A stretch of 64,000 nucleotides of DNA from Isoetes taiwanensis. Lineage: Eukaryota; Streptophyta; Lycopodiopsida; Isoetales; Isoetaceae. The notes below the pieces were generated by a model. That model was not told where the DNA came from and did no database searches. It saw nothing but the letters and a program-made list of their open reading frames with translations. Positions 1-10,572 of the stretch are shown here, piece after piece. Each line of letters opens with the position of its first letter. The first letter of the stretch is position 1. A program made the position numbers and the translations under genes. The stretch spans positions 3,379,821-3,443,820 of the forward strand of contig JAJEKV010000057.1 in assembly GCA_021234155.1 (NCBI GenBank). The letters run 5' to 3'.

Positions 1-156
1 GTATTTAGATAATTATCCTTTATAATTAATTTAACATAGCTAATTAAATCCCTTGTGGCCAACCCCCTAGGTTATCATACCCCGTGTATGATCTATACCG
101 AAAGGACGGTCAATATATTTATAATGCATAATCGTGATAATTACTTGGAACGTACA
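1..156 (-). repeat. 3' LTR of the gypsy element, only its first 156 bp in the window
   Basis: On the minus strand the LTR begins TGTACGTTCC at position 156, directly after a purine-rich tract. The same LTR start (TGACGTTCC) is at 23336. The stretch 1-85 is identical to 23182-23266. The remainder of this LTR lies outside the window. Confidence 0.85.
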
Positions 157-175
157 TTCTCCCCTCCTTAGAATT
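157..175 (-). promoter_or_regulatory. Polypurine tract of the gypsy element
   Basis: The minus strand reads AAGGAGGGGAGAA immediately before the LTR TG. A purine run here is the normal plus-strand primer of an LTR retrotransposon and fixes the LTR boundary at 156. Confidence 0.8.
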
Positions 176-758
176 AATGCTGTCCTCAGCATTGGGGTTA
201 GTTACGAATGTAGAAAGAAATACATTATGAAGGAAGGTAATTCCTTATGTTTGCAAAAGTAATAGATATATTCAAAACTTTGAAGTTTGCAAAACAATTC
301 AAGCACCGTGGTGCATTTGACATGATTATCATAATCAAAAAGTTCAAGAACAGAAGTCCAATACAACATCAGTGGACACACAAACAAAACATGTAGACAA
401 AATAAAACTGAAGAGTTCGGGTCATCAGTAACCCTCTAGCATGGGCAGGTCACGCACTGCTTACTGGCCTGCACATGTCAGTATATCAGTATGTATGATG
501 AAATTGTGGTTGAAGGGACCACCCCCTTTATAGCAATTAAAAGGAAATCCTATTTATCAGGGAACCTGTTATGTCTATGGTTTGCAGTTCATTGCAGCAT
601 ATGGAATGGGCAAGTTCCCATTGTAGCCGAAAAGAACGCGGCCTACCAACTGTATGCTCTACAATAAGTAGTGGTCAGGTCAACATTGACAGTACACCAC
701 GTCCTAGAGAACACAAGGTGATCTCATCATCGGTGATTTATTATTATTTACGATGCAT
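176..758. other. 3' untranslated part of the gypsy element
   Basis: This lies between the chromodomain stop codon and the polypurine tract. I see no conserved coding sequence; the plus-strand open frame here is not convincing. Confidence 0.5.
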
Positions 759-1535
759 CTACCCCTCTAGGGTGCTACTCCGTGCAATCGAGCTTCTAAG
801 CTTACCGCCGGCTGCGGGGTTGATAGCATCGTTGATGGTGCGGCCTTGAGATTCGCGCATGAAATCCGGATAATGCCTGTCAAGGTCTATCTTCATCACC
901 CACGTAGCATCCTCAACTGGTAAGTGTTTCCACTTAACCAAGTATTGCAACATTTGAGTCCTTCTGGTTTGTTTGTAAGCTCGATCAAGAAGAGCTTCAG
1001 GCACTATTTCGAGTTGCTCTTCTGTCATTTCTAGGAGGGTTGGGGTATCCAAAACCTCCTCTCGATCGGGGTGTGTTGCTTCGTAAGACTCACGGAAAGA
1101 CCCTCGTGGATCTTCAAGCGGGCGGCAATTCTAAGCGATATGCCCGCTTCCAACGCCAAGAATCTTGAACGGTCCAGCCCATCCGGGGGCCAACTTTTTG
1201 TTGCCAATCTTAAGCTTGGCTTGCTTCACTTTAATCTTAAGCCAAACCGATTCGCCCACCGAAAGACGCGTGGGGTTCAGGTTTATCGGCTACACTCTTT
1301 CCTCGATGACGTGCGATAACAAGTAACCACGAACTTCTTCGACTAGAGCTTGCATCTCCAGCAGGAGTTGTTGAGAAACCTCCACTTTGGAGACGGGGTT
1401 ATGCCATGTATCTGGAGTAAGACATTGGTAACCATAGTTTATCATGAAGGGAGACATTCTGGAAGATTCCTGCTTCATGCTGTTGTAGGCAAACTCGACC
1501 AGATAAATATAGCCTGCCCATTGCGATTGCTTACT
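759..1535 (-). pseudogene. Integrase C-terminal part and chromodomain of the gypsy element
   Basis: From 1535 leftwards the minus strand encodes the end of the integrase core (QWAGYIYLVEFAYNS, then MSPF), a basic C-terminal segment (KLKIGNKKLAPGWAGPFKIL at about 1230-1180) and, in the open frame 1052-759, a chromodomain. The chromodomain shows PEALLDRAYKQ, LVKWKHLPVEDATW and HYPDF. In plant chromoviruses this domain sits at the integrase C-terminus and is thought to steer insertion to marked chromatin. A stop codon and frame changes between 1290 and 1052 separate the pieces. Everything before the core in the 1817-1290 open frame belongs to the inserted transposon, not to integrase. The matching N-terminal integrase part is at 13274-13640. 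Confidence 0.85.
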
Positions 1536-1540
1536 CCACA

Positions 1541-1565
1541 GGGTTAAAGCACAATGTAGTGTCTC
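1541..1565 (+). repeat. Left terminal inverted repeat of the 11.7-kb transposon
   Basis: It reads GGGTTAAAGCACAATGTAG and then TGTCTC, and matches the reverse complement of 13245-13268 with a few differences. It is directly preceded by CCACA. Confidence 0.72.
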
Positions 1566-2419
1566 ATTTAGGTTGTCCCCCCTGTCCCCCCAAAAATAGT
1601 TTGAAAAGTAGGTCGTCCCTATTACTAAATTCGTTTGGCTCTTATCGCAACCACCGCCACGTAGGGAATTTTCAAAAAATACTTCCAAGAAACTCGATTG
1701 CCTCCAAGAACCCGATGCCAGGAGAGGAGACGATCTCATGTTTGTATCAGGGAAGGGAAGGATCACATAAAGCAAGGCATGCAAAATCGATACCATCATC
1801 GCAACCCGGCAAGGCAAAAAACTACTTTATTTCAGATTTTATTTTACAAAAACTCAATTACGAAAGTACATCCAATCTTGTCTTTGGTTTCAGACCAAGA
1901 ACATGAGAAAGTATGAAGAGGAATTAGGAAAATTCGAGCTTTTTGTTACCGTGATTTAGACCACAGAGAAATACCTTCTTGTGATCAGATTTCTTTTGAT
2001 GAACATAGCTATGGAAGACGAAATGTGAACAATTCAAAGGGAAAAAAAGAAGGACATCGTGAGCAAGAGACTTTAAAAAGAGAAGGCAACGAAAAGCTTA
2101 AGAAAAGAGGAAAACAAGCTACTCTACAAGAGAGTTCTTGTTGTGTCACCAAAGGAACATTCGCAGAGTAAAATTGTGGAGAATATAGTGTTTTCATTTG
2201 TTAGAAATACATCTAAAATGGACACCTAAGAGAAAAGAGAAGTTTTGAGTGATTTCATGAAAGATAAAGAAGTGAGAGAGTTTCTTGGTGAAGAATTCAG
2301 AATATGGAGGTGAAAAATCAGTTGGTTGGTAACATTAGAGGAAACATTCAAATCCAGAAAATCTTCTACAAGCATAGACTCCATGGCAAATAAAAAAAAA
2401 GCATTTTGCAATGGCTATT
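1566..2419. other. Transposon left arm, no gene recognised
   Basis: It starts C-rich (CCCCCCTGTCCCCCC near 1577-1592) and becomes A-rich. It probably holds 5' leader or decayed exons of the downstream transposase-like gene. No conserved protein was seen on either strand. Confidence 0.4.
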
Positions 2420-5287
2420 GAGATGGTGGTTGCACAAGTAAGACTATTAGTAAGAGAAACTTGGGTAAAGTTTTGGGAGTCCATCCGAGAAATATTGCAA
2501 TGGCAATAGATAAGCACAAACAAGTGCATGTTGATAAAGCCGGGTGGGTCTTTTACGTAAGATCCAAGAGGTTCTGGTTCGACATGTGATGATGTCATTG
2601 AGCTGGTTCATGAATTTTGGGATGCAAATACAAGGGTTTCAATCAATGCAAAGGATGTGAGATACAAAAGGTCGGGCAAAGAGTATTAAACAAGAACATG
2701 CCACACATTATTTGGAGGATACACGTGTTCATTCCTTCCTTCCTTTTTCTATATATTGAAAAAAAATGTATAAATTCCGATTAATGCAAGTTGCTTGGTT
2801 AGATTTTTATATGTTTGTAATGACATTTGTTTTTTTTCTTTAATTTGTTATTTGTGAAAGATGATAGTAGTAGTTGCGCACTACATTATGAGTAGTTAGA
2901 GTTCCAAGTTCTTGTATGGTAGAGATCATGTTATAGTTCAAGTTTTAGTTCCAATCCTGAATTGTAGCTCCTACTTTGAAGTTATAGTTGAGTAGACTAG
3001 TAGGTTACGTGTTCAGTCACAAAATTATACTCCCAATAGCGCTTACAAATGATTAATGGTTACAGCTTAGAAACTAGCTACGCTTAGTTGCAAATGTACA
3101 ATAGTTGCAAAATCAAAATAGCTACGGTTAGTTATAGTCATGTTTCAATCACCATGTGTGCAGGTCATATTTACAAATAGTTACAAATGCAGTGATAATG
3201 ACAAATTGATTAATAGTGGTAGTTGTTGTTTCAGGGCCCAGCTTGCAAATGCAAATGTATGATAGTTGTAGCTGGTGTTGTAGTTCTAGTTGTAAATGCA
3301 AAGGCAACTAGAGTTGCATGAGCTTTGTTGTGTACTAGTTATAGCTTTAGTTGTTATTTGTGAGCTCTTTCTTATATGTAGGCCATGAATATGAACTCAC
3401 TACGACTTTGTTATGCAAATCCAAACTATTTCTTAAATTCAAAGAGCAATATCCAGAGGTGAAGATCCATCAAAGGGCATTTGAGAAATTAAAGCCATGG
3501 TATGTAATGAAATTGAAGCAATTTAACTCTTTGTCACGCCGATACATCATGTGAGGTTGCAAATGTTGTTAGATGGTTTTAATAAGTTGAGGGACCAAAG
3601 ATGTGAATTCTTGTAGTTGTGCATGTGGAGTATGTCGTTGTATGGAACAAGACATTTGTATTGCTAGGACGAAGAAATATAAAACAACTACGAGCTATGG
3701 CGCCTATCCTTTGCCCAAGGGAAGAAAAATCAAGAATTTCACAAAAAAGATTGCATATATGGGCTTTGTAGCAATTGTGGTATATCACAAATTCCGATAT
3801 GTCCATTAGAGTTATCGCACCAAGGATCTATTAGTTGGGAGTATTGGGATTACGAGGAAGGTGGTAAGGATAAGTGGGGAAAACCAAGAAAGTACTTAAG
3901 CCGCTTTGGGAAAGAGACCAACCACCTAACGCTTACGATAAATTGATTGACAGTTGGCTAAGTTTCCTTTGCATAGTTTCAGGCATAAGTGGCAAGCAAA
4001 GCAATTCAAGGAACCGCTTGAAAACCTTCCTCCCGCATTCTTGTGTCGCTGGTCGATTTTGTCGAGAATTTTTCTATTCAAATTTACGTAACCAAGTTCA
4101 CCGATATTGGGCTACTAAACAAAGTTACTATCTTAGTGCATATTACATACTATGTAGACTCGTGTCGTCGTGATATGATAAAAGACACTCATTATTATAT
4201 ATCTGATGATACAAAGCACGATACATTGTTTGTTCAACACGCTTTTATGATGCATTATGACTTTATGAAACAACAGGGCATGGATCCAAATAAACATTGG
4301 GTCTTTTTCGTGATGGAGCAAAGATCACAATTCAAAGCAAAGAAGACCATTCTATTTTGTCTGGACGATACTCACATGACACACAAATTGAGATGATGTG
4401 GAATTTTTTTGGCTCGAACCATGGTAAAGGCGAGCATGATGGTAAAGGTGCAGAATTAAAACGGTGGTTGAGGGAATTGATGAAGAGACAATCATCTTTA
4501 AAAATTGAAGGTGCAACTGATATAGTCAAAGTAGCCAAGGAGGGCTTTGCTTTTACTGCTCCATCTTCTAGTTTGAAAAGGAAATCAGTCAGAAGATGGT
4601 TTTGGGAAGTGGAGGGGGTAAATAGAAAGAACCTTTGGGCAGCAGAGACTATAGAAGACACAAGGAACATTCATTCTGTTCATGGATTCAATCTAGAATG
4701 CCCTACCCAATTGAATGTAAGACGTTTATCTTGCTTTTGTGTAAATTGCTTAGATGCGGAATGGGAGAAATGCATGAACAAGGATTATGTAGATAATTGG
4801 GAGCTTGTTACAGTTGTACCAAGCAAGGCATTGGCTGATGAATTTGAGCAACGCAAATCTGAAAGAGCCAGGTTTTCCATACAATCAACTATTTTGACAA
4901 ATGATATAAGAGTGGGCTTACAATTTTGCAATTGCCGCACCAAAGGATAATGAAGAGGGGGCATTATTTTGGGTGATGAAATGCACAAAGACTAAGTATG
5001 TTGTTAAGGAAGCCTTTGAGGTCAATGGCCAAACGCTTTATCCAGAGAGGAGCTCCTTGAAGGTATTTACTTTCAAAAGGCAAAGAAGATCACAAACCAG
5101 CTATGTTTTATGCTCTGATCAGCCAAATGCAATAGTGTACGCCACTCAAGTTTGTGGAATTAAGTTGGCCATGCCACAAGCGAAACATCGGCTGAAGGGA
5201 AACAAAGTTGTATACACGCTCAATGAAGCTGATAGTGAGAAAATTTTAGACAATCTTCCTGATGTGTTAAGTGATGATGAAGACTAA
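2420..5287 (+). pseudogene. Decayed transposase-like gene, unclassified RNase-H-like family
   Basis: Several plus-strand fragments in the right order match a family I know only as uncharacterised plant and animal proteins. They are LGVHPRN (about 2463), DVIELVHEFWDANTRVS (about 2594), FKEQYPEVKIHQRAFEKLKP (about 3442-3500), KWQAKQFKEPLENLPP (about 3990-4035), VDFVENFS (about 4048), ISDDTKHD (about 4200), then after a frame change DGAKI, and MWNFFGSNHGKGEHDGKGAE (about 4395-4455). The D-rich motifs followed by HGKGxxDG look like an RNase-H-type transposase core; that reading is inference. A further open frame reaches 5287 (AVNG-free C-terminal tail ending DVLSDDED). The fragments lie in different frames with stops between, so introns plus frameshifts are both likely. 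It is the best candidate for the transposase that once moved the 11.7-kb element. Confidence 0.65.
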
Positions 5288-5987
5288 CAAGAAAATGTGG
5301 AAGGTCGCTTCTTGAAGACAAAGGTACTTGTACATAATACAGATTTAATTCTTCTTCCATGCATTGCATTGAGACTTTACTGTACCATTATTTGTTGCAG
5401 GTTTAAGAAGACTCTACCTTCTGTGAGTTCATTGAGCATATTATTTGCTGCTACATGGGAGACATACAATTATTACAGTTACAGAAGTTACACGCAGTGG
5501 TGAAGAATCTACATTGTGAAGTTGAAGCATTCACCTGGAAATAGGCCTTATTGTAAACCTTATTGTTGCTTGATGTTGCATCATCAGCAAACGATTATTT
5601 GAATATTTGAATGTCCAACTTGGACTTATACTGTACTGTCAATTGCAGCTTGAATACAAAGAAATATCCCTGCTCTGTTTTGGGAAGCAAAATTGTATTA
5701 TCACTGTTTTAGTTTGAAGTTTTTCATTTGCATTGCTTTGTCTATTAGCTCTTGTTGGCTGCAGCAGGGAGAGATTGTCCATTATCTCGTGTTGACTGCA
5801 GCAGGGAGAGAAGGAGCAGCTTGCCACAAAGTTTGCTGTTTGTTTTGTAGTGGTTGTTCTTTCCTAATATGTGAAGATTTGGTTCATGTTGTGTATTAAA
5901 TTGAACCAATGTTAGTGTGAAGATTATGACAGTCTCTGGACTGAAGTTGCTCCTGATTTATGGTTTCTGATATGGGGAAGTTGCATG
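5288..5987. other. AT-rich spacer, nothing recognised
   Basis: This follows the stop codon of the transposase-like gene. It contains a short repeated phrase around GCAGCAGGGAGAGA (about 5761 and 5798). I see no coding sequence; 3' untranslated sequence of the preceding gene is plausible. Confidence 0.35.
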
Positions 5988-7380
5988 CGCATTAATCGCA
6001 TATATAGATCACGATAAATAATTCTGATATGCCCCGCATTAATCGCATATATAGATCACGATAAATCATTAAAGACATGGTGAATTAGATCAATTCCAAA
6101 GAAAACAAACCCTTTTGTGTGGATCAAAGTTCGAGTTTGAGTCGCTGGTTTTCGAAGTCAATGACCAAATGAACAAGAATATTCAATTAAATCAATTCCC
6201 TCGGTTTATATATCCCACAAGCATGAATGAAAAAAAAAAAAAACCATTGTTATATAAGCATTTGCATTTTTCATTTAGGTTGGATTGGGTCTTCATGGGA
6301 AAGGAGAAGAAGAAGATCCTTTCCCATGAAGATCCATTCCTTGATCCATTCCTTTTAAAGATTTTCTTAATTAATCAATATTCGACTTAACCTTTTTAGG
6401 ATCTCAACATGAAATGTCTAGCATCTAGATTATTTTCCTTCTTGTGCAATGCTTCTAAATATCAAACAATCAATACAATTTAACTATAGAACCATTGAAC
6501 CATTGAATTCAAAAGTTCAATAGAAAAAATTCATGTTCATCCTCAAGAGCCCGGGCATTCATTATTATTAAAATGAATCCAATGATACACCGCCGCTTCT
6601 ACCGATTCGCCCATTCTAAATTTGAATTAATGAACCCGCCTTCGATATTTCGACGAGCATTTCCTTTGGTTCTCAACCAATGGCACTAAAGGTTCACAAT
6701 AATGATAATAATTAGGTTCGCCACGAACCATTGAACCTTATATTATAAGGTTAACTTTTATCTTTGGCATAGGTTCACTAATGACCTTTATACTGTCTTT
6801 GCTCCCTTGCATTTCACAGGTCTTCTTACCCTGTTTGAGTTGAACCTTTTTAGGATCCTAACATGAATCAATAGAAAAAATTCATGTTCATCCTCAAGAG
6901 CCCGGGCATTCATTATTATTAAAATGAATCCAATGATACACTGCTCGTTCTACCGATTCGCTCCATTCTAAATTTGAATTAATGAACATGTTCATCCTCA
7001 AGAGATATTCGATCGAAAGCATTTCCTTTGGTTCTCAACCAATGGCACTAAAGGTTCACAATAATGATAATAATTAGGTTCGCCACGAACCATTGAACCT
7101 TATATTATAAGGTTAACTTTTATCTTTGGCATAGGTTCACTAATGACCTTTATAATCGCCTTTGCTCCCTTGCATTTCACGTGTCTTCTTACCCCTGCTT
7201 GAGTTGAACCTTTTAGGATCCTAACATGAAATGTCTAGCATCTAGATTATTTTCCTTCTTGTGCAATGCTTCTAAATATCAAACAATCAATACAATTTAA
7301 CTATAGAACCATTGAACCATTGAATTCAAAAGTTCAATAGAAAAAAAACCATGTCTAGATCCATTGAATTCATTGAATTC
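5988..7380. repeat. Tandem and dispersed direct repeats inside the transposon
   Basis: A 30-bp phrase (CGCATTAATCGCATATATAG and onward) occurs at about 5990 and again at about 6037. A unit of about 350 bp starting TCAATAGAAAAAATTCATG runs 6518-6864 and recurs at 6865-7228. The flanking stretch starting at about 6396 (aggatctcaacatgaaatg) recurs from about 7214 to 7340. Copies share blocks such as GCCACGAACCATTGAACC and differ by small indels. No open frame is conserved between copies. It could be a subterminal or satellite-like array, or an older nested insertion. Confidence 0.7.
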
Positions 7381-7560
7381 AAAAAATCTTTTAACCGCCT
7401 AGATCTAATATCCCAATATTGGGTAACACCCAATATCCTTATATAGAACATTAGGCCTAGGCCTAGAACATATTTTATGAAAACACCCATATAGAACATT
7501 CGATATGGGGTGCTTTCATAAAATACCCCAACACCCCATACCTAATGTTGGACTCGACTT
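7381..7560. repeat. Hairpin-forming inverted repeats
   Basis: TATTTTATGAAAACACCCAT (7471-7490) pairs with the reverse complement of ATGGGGTGCTTTCATAAAATA (7505-7525), with two mismatches. The outer arms GAACATTAGG and CCTAATGTTG extend the stem. Small palindromes (CCAATATTGG, AGGCCTAGGCCT) lie just to the left. Confidence 0.6.
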
Positions 7561-8823
7561 TTGAGGCGTGCTTTTAAGTTTGCATGCAAAGCAGCTGTAA
7601 TCGCTCACTCTTCATTTTCACTCTTCGCTGTAACAGAACGCCATTCTATGGCTAAGATGAAAGTTTACCGCCGTGGTGCCAATGGAGGAGTCCGCTGCTT
7701 CCAGCCACCGCCGTGAGGGCACTAAACCAAGATTGTGGCCAAATTCTCTTGTCCGAGGTGAATCGGCCGCAAAGAAAAAGGAGCCGCAGCCTCATCTAAG
7801 GTCCAAAGAAGGATAGACCGTGGTGCATGCAACTCGATGAACGCCTTCGAGATGCACATTGAAGCTTCCGGGCGATGACCTTCATGTTCACCGATGATGC
7901 CTTCGCTCATGAACTTCTATCTTCTCGGCTCTATGGATTTCTACACCGATATATGGCTTTCTCGGCTACCTAGACAAATTTTTGTGTAAATGATGTTTTT
8001 TGTGTAAAGAAGTTTTGGATTTAAGCTTTTTCTAAGTGAACTTTTTCCTGTAAGCTCTTGAATGAGTAACTTATGATTCCAAATGTAAACACTTGATACA
8101 TATTATGATAATATATTACCGCTTTTTCCCTTTGTAATCGTTTCTCGTTTTTTATACCGCATGCAATATTTCTCCTCAACCCTAAACCCCGAAGTTGATC
8201 CTCCGTGTTTAACTTTGATTTTAACACAATAATAGTTCACCGGTGCCGTGGCAGGCAAAAGGTGGCTATAAAATAGGTTGTTACGTGCAGTTGTTGGCTG
8301 GGTTTGTGTGAGTTAAGTGGCTATAAAATAGGTTAAGTGCAGAGACTGATACAAATTAAGCATGATGAGAAACCAAAAGACTTTGATGTTAGAGTCTCTG
8401 AACTTGCAAGCAAAATAAGTCCTAAACCTGAACAAATTGCATAAACAAATGCAATGAACAAATTGCATAAACAAAGTGCAGAAAGTGCAGAAACAATTGC
8501 ACACACAAATGCATCCAAGGCATTTTGAAATCTGTGGTTTGAGAATAACATACAATGTTAGTTATCAATTACATATTCAATTGCACAATCTATTCTATCT
8601 ATTTCAATCTAATGAACAAAGTGCAGAATGCAATGAATGATTTTGAAATCTCTGGTTTGAGAATAACATACAATGTTTACAAGAAATGCATCAATATCAA
8701 TACAATGATTCCAAATCAATAACAAATCACGTAACATTGTAATCTGATAAAAGCAAAATCAGAAAGAATGTAAAGTGAGAAAAAGTTATATTGAATAAAC
8801 CAAGCAATTACAACAGATAAATG
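7561..8823. other. No gene recognised
   Basis: The stretch 7600-7950 is less AT-rich than its surroundings and could be an old first exon or promoter region, but I cannot support a product. The stretch 8300-8800 repeats short words such as GAACAAATTGCATAAACAAA (8430-8480) and AACATACAATGTT (8545 and 8662). Confidence 0.35.
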
Positions 8824-9470
8824 TCAAGAATACTTGTATTTCTTCAGAGTATCAACGGCTTTCTTGGAAGCCTTATCCGTAAAGTTAGTTAATGGATTGG
8901 CCCGAACATACACTTCCACATTCTCGCCTTCTAACAAATCCCTTCCAGCCATGGTTTTAGATGTTCAAATTAAGAAGTCACCATCTCTTCTAGATGGTTG
9001 ATAAGTGTTAGGGCATACCATCGTATGTGGATCGTTCTTAAAACCACGGTACAACATATCATCGATTAGCAATGTGTTATGATGCATCCATGCTCCCTTC
9101 ATTTCAGAATAAACCTTGCTCAACTCCTTCAACAAAATAGGCTTCCTATCAACTTTGAATGCCGTATTTGTGCACTTACCCAAGACCATGTAAACCGTAA
9201 GCTTTCTAACAAATTTTTCAAACATTTGATTCGTAATAAGATTAGTTGCAAAGTACGCTCATTGTTGTCCAAATGGCAATCTTGAAGTTATCCTTGCACC
9301 ACTCTAGAAGCTCCTTAGCCTTCTAACGGGCGCAATACAGCTATCTTTGTGTGATTAAGGTGCTTTAGTTCTGCACCATCCATGACACAACTTGGCAATG
9401 GCTCAGTATTCTCAAACAAATTTCAAAGAAAACTCCATCTAGCTCAAAAATCAAAAGCTTTTATGCTTAC
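8824..9470 (-). pseudogene. FCP1/NIF-type HAD phosphatase-like domain, broken
   Basis: Minus-strand pieces lie in the order of an FCP1-like HAD fold. KLLIFELDGVFF (about 9460-9425) stands at the place of catalytic motif I, with Glu where the first Asp of DxDGxL is expected. ELLEWCKDNFKIAIWTT (about 9318-9268) corresponds to the segment leading to motif II. KPILLKELSKVY and NTLLIDD (9225-9040) correspond to the motif III region, and GENVEVYV with NPLTNF (about 8930-8890) to the family C-terminus; the stop is at 8824-8826. Frame changes between 9425 and 9268 and an in-frame TGA after GDFLI (about 8962) interrupt it. It is the 3' end of the gene whose RING part lies at 10573-12497. Phosphatase activity of this copy is unlikely because of the breaks and the altered first Asp. 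Confidence 0.72.
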
Positions 9471-10510
9471 TTCATCCTTTTGGTACATGGAGACTTGAAG
9501 GGTCTGCTAAATACTTCGCTACGTTTAATTTTCTTCCTTGCAGCCATTAGAGCCCTTGCATTTCCTGGAAGGAAATGCTTTAAATAAACAAATACGAGAC
9601 ACTTCATACAAAAATAACAAAGAATTACCAGGTGAAACAGATTCTTGTGATTGTGTTCGATGAGATGTCTCCTTCTTTGTCTTCACAACCGACTACATGA
9701 TGAAATGGGAAGACTACCATGGGTTTCAATGGCCTTATTATCGCCTCACTGCACCAACAAACTTTGATTGACACAAAGTAGCCTCCCTATTGACAACAAG
9801 CGGACTGCCCACATTCAGTTTATTTCCACAAGGTGATGAAGCAGTGTCGCTCACATCTTTCGCATGTCGCGGTCTCTTTAAGTCTACAAGCATTACAGAA
9901 AGCTAAATTGACAACATGTAATAACAAACACATAAGTTTTGCAGAAACCTAGTTTGTCCAAACATGCATTACCTGGTGATATCATTGTCGTCTTTGGCTC
10001 ATTCTCTTCGTGAAATATCAACTCTTTGTTTTTACCTTCAGCTTCCACAGCAGTACCTATCTTTGATGAGTGGCCTTGAATATCTAGATGTACATAAATA
10101 AAAAATCATTGCTATGCAACAACATTTGAAAAGCTAGTCCATTTGAACATATAATTACCTGGATGACTCAAGATTGCAGTGTTTGGCTCAAAAGACATCA
10201 GAGTTGTACAGCTATCGTGCAATTCCAAACCAGTTGCTGATTGTCCTTGACTATCTGTGTTTTGCAAATGTGAAGAACATATACATGGTCATGCTTTTTA
10301 GAAGCTGCAATAAATCCTGCAAAGTAGAAAACATTTTTAGATTTGTTACCATCATTGTCCTTCTGCTCTTTGTAAGAAATAATGTCCATAGAACCCTTCC
10401 CAGTTGTTAATGCAAAGGCTCAAACGCCTCTCGATAAGTTTATGTTCCTTGGGATATGATATGGAGGCCGGGGTGGAGCTAACACCTTTCATTCTCGATT
10501 TCTCTGTTTC
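9471..10510 (-). CDS. Linker exons of the RING/HAD-like gene
   Basis: Short minus-strand open pieces end in clean donor sites. Examples are one ending at about 9628 (SVVKTKKETSHRTQ then CCTG|GTAATT), one at about 9975-10085 (ending ATCACCAG|GTAATG), and one at about 10158-10256 (ending ATCCAG|GTAATT). A basic stretch RKKIKRSEVFSRPFKSP at about 9535-9480 and KRPRHAKD at about 9880 look like nuclear localisation signals. Two exons share a pattern (QGHSSK...PKTTMISPG and QGQSAT...PNTAILSHPG), suggesting exon duplication. Exact exon limits are uncertain. I place them in the same gene by strand, order and splice signals only. Confidence 0.5.
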
Positions 10511-10572
10511 CATATGCAAGTAACATTCATTAAGTTATCTTGTGTGAGCTGAAAATAATGAATACAACCAAC

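Noticed and set aside
571..849. Plus-strand open frame over the gypsy 3' end
   Set aside because: It lies antisense to the chromodomain stop region and shows no protein features.
1541..1565. CACAATG in both TIRs as a Transib/RAG-type heptamer with 5-bp duplication
   Set aside because: The split integrase reading places the ends several bases outside CACAATG, and the right copy reads CACAATA. No Transib-like transposase is visible.
5988..7380. Plastid DNA insertion
   Set aside because: The AT-rich look is suggestive, but I recognise no plastid gene, and the stretch is internally repeated.
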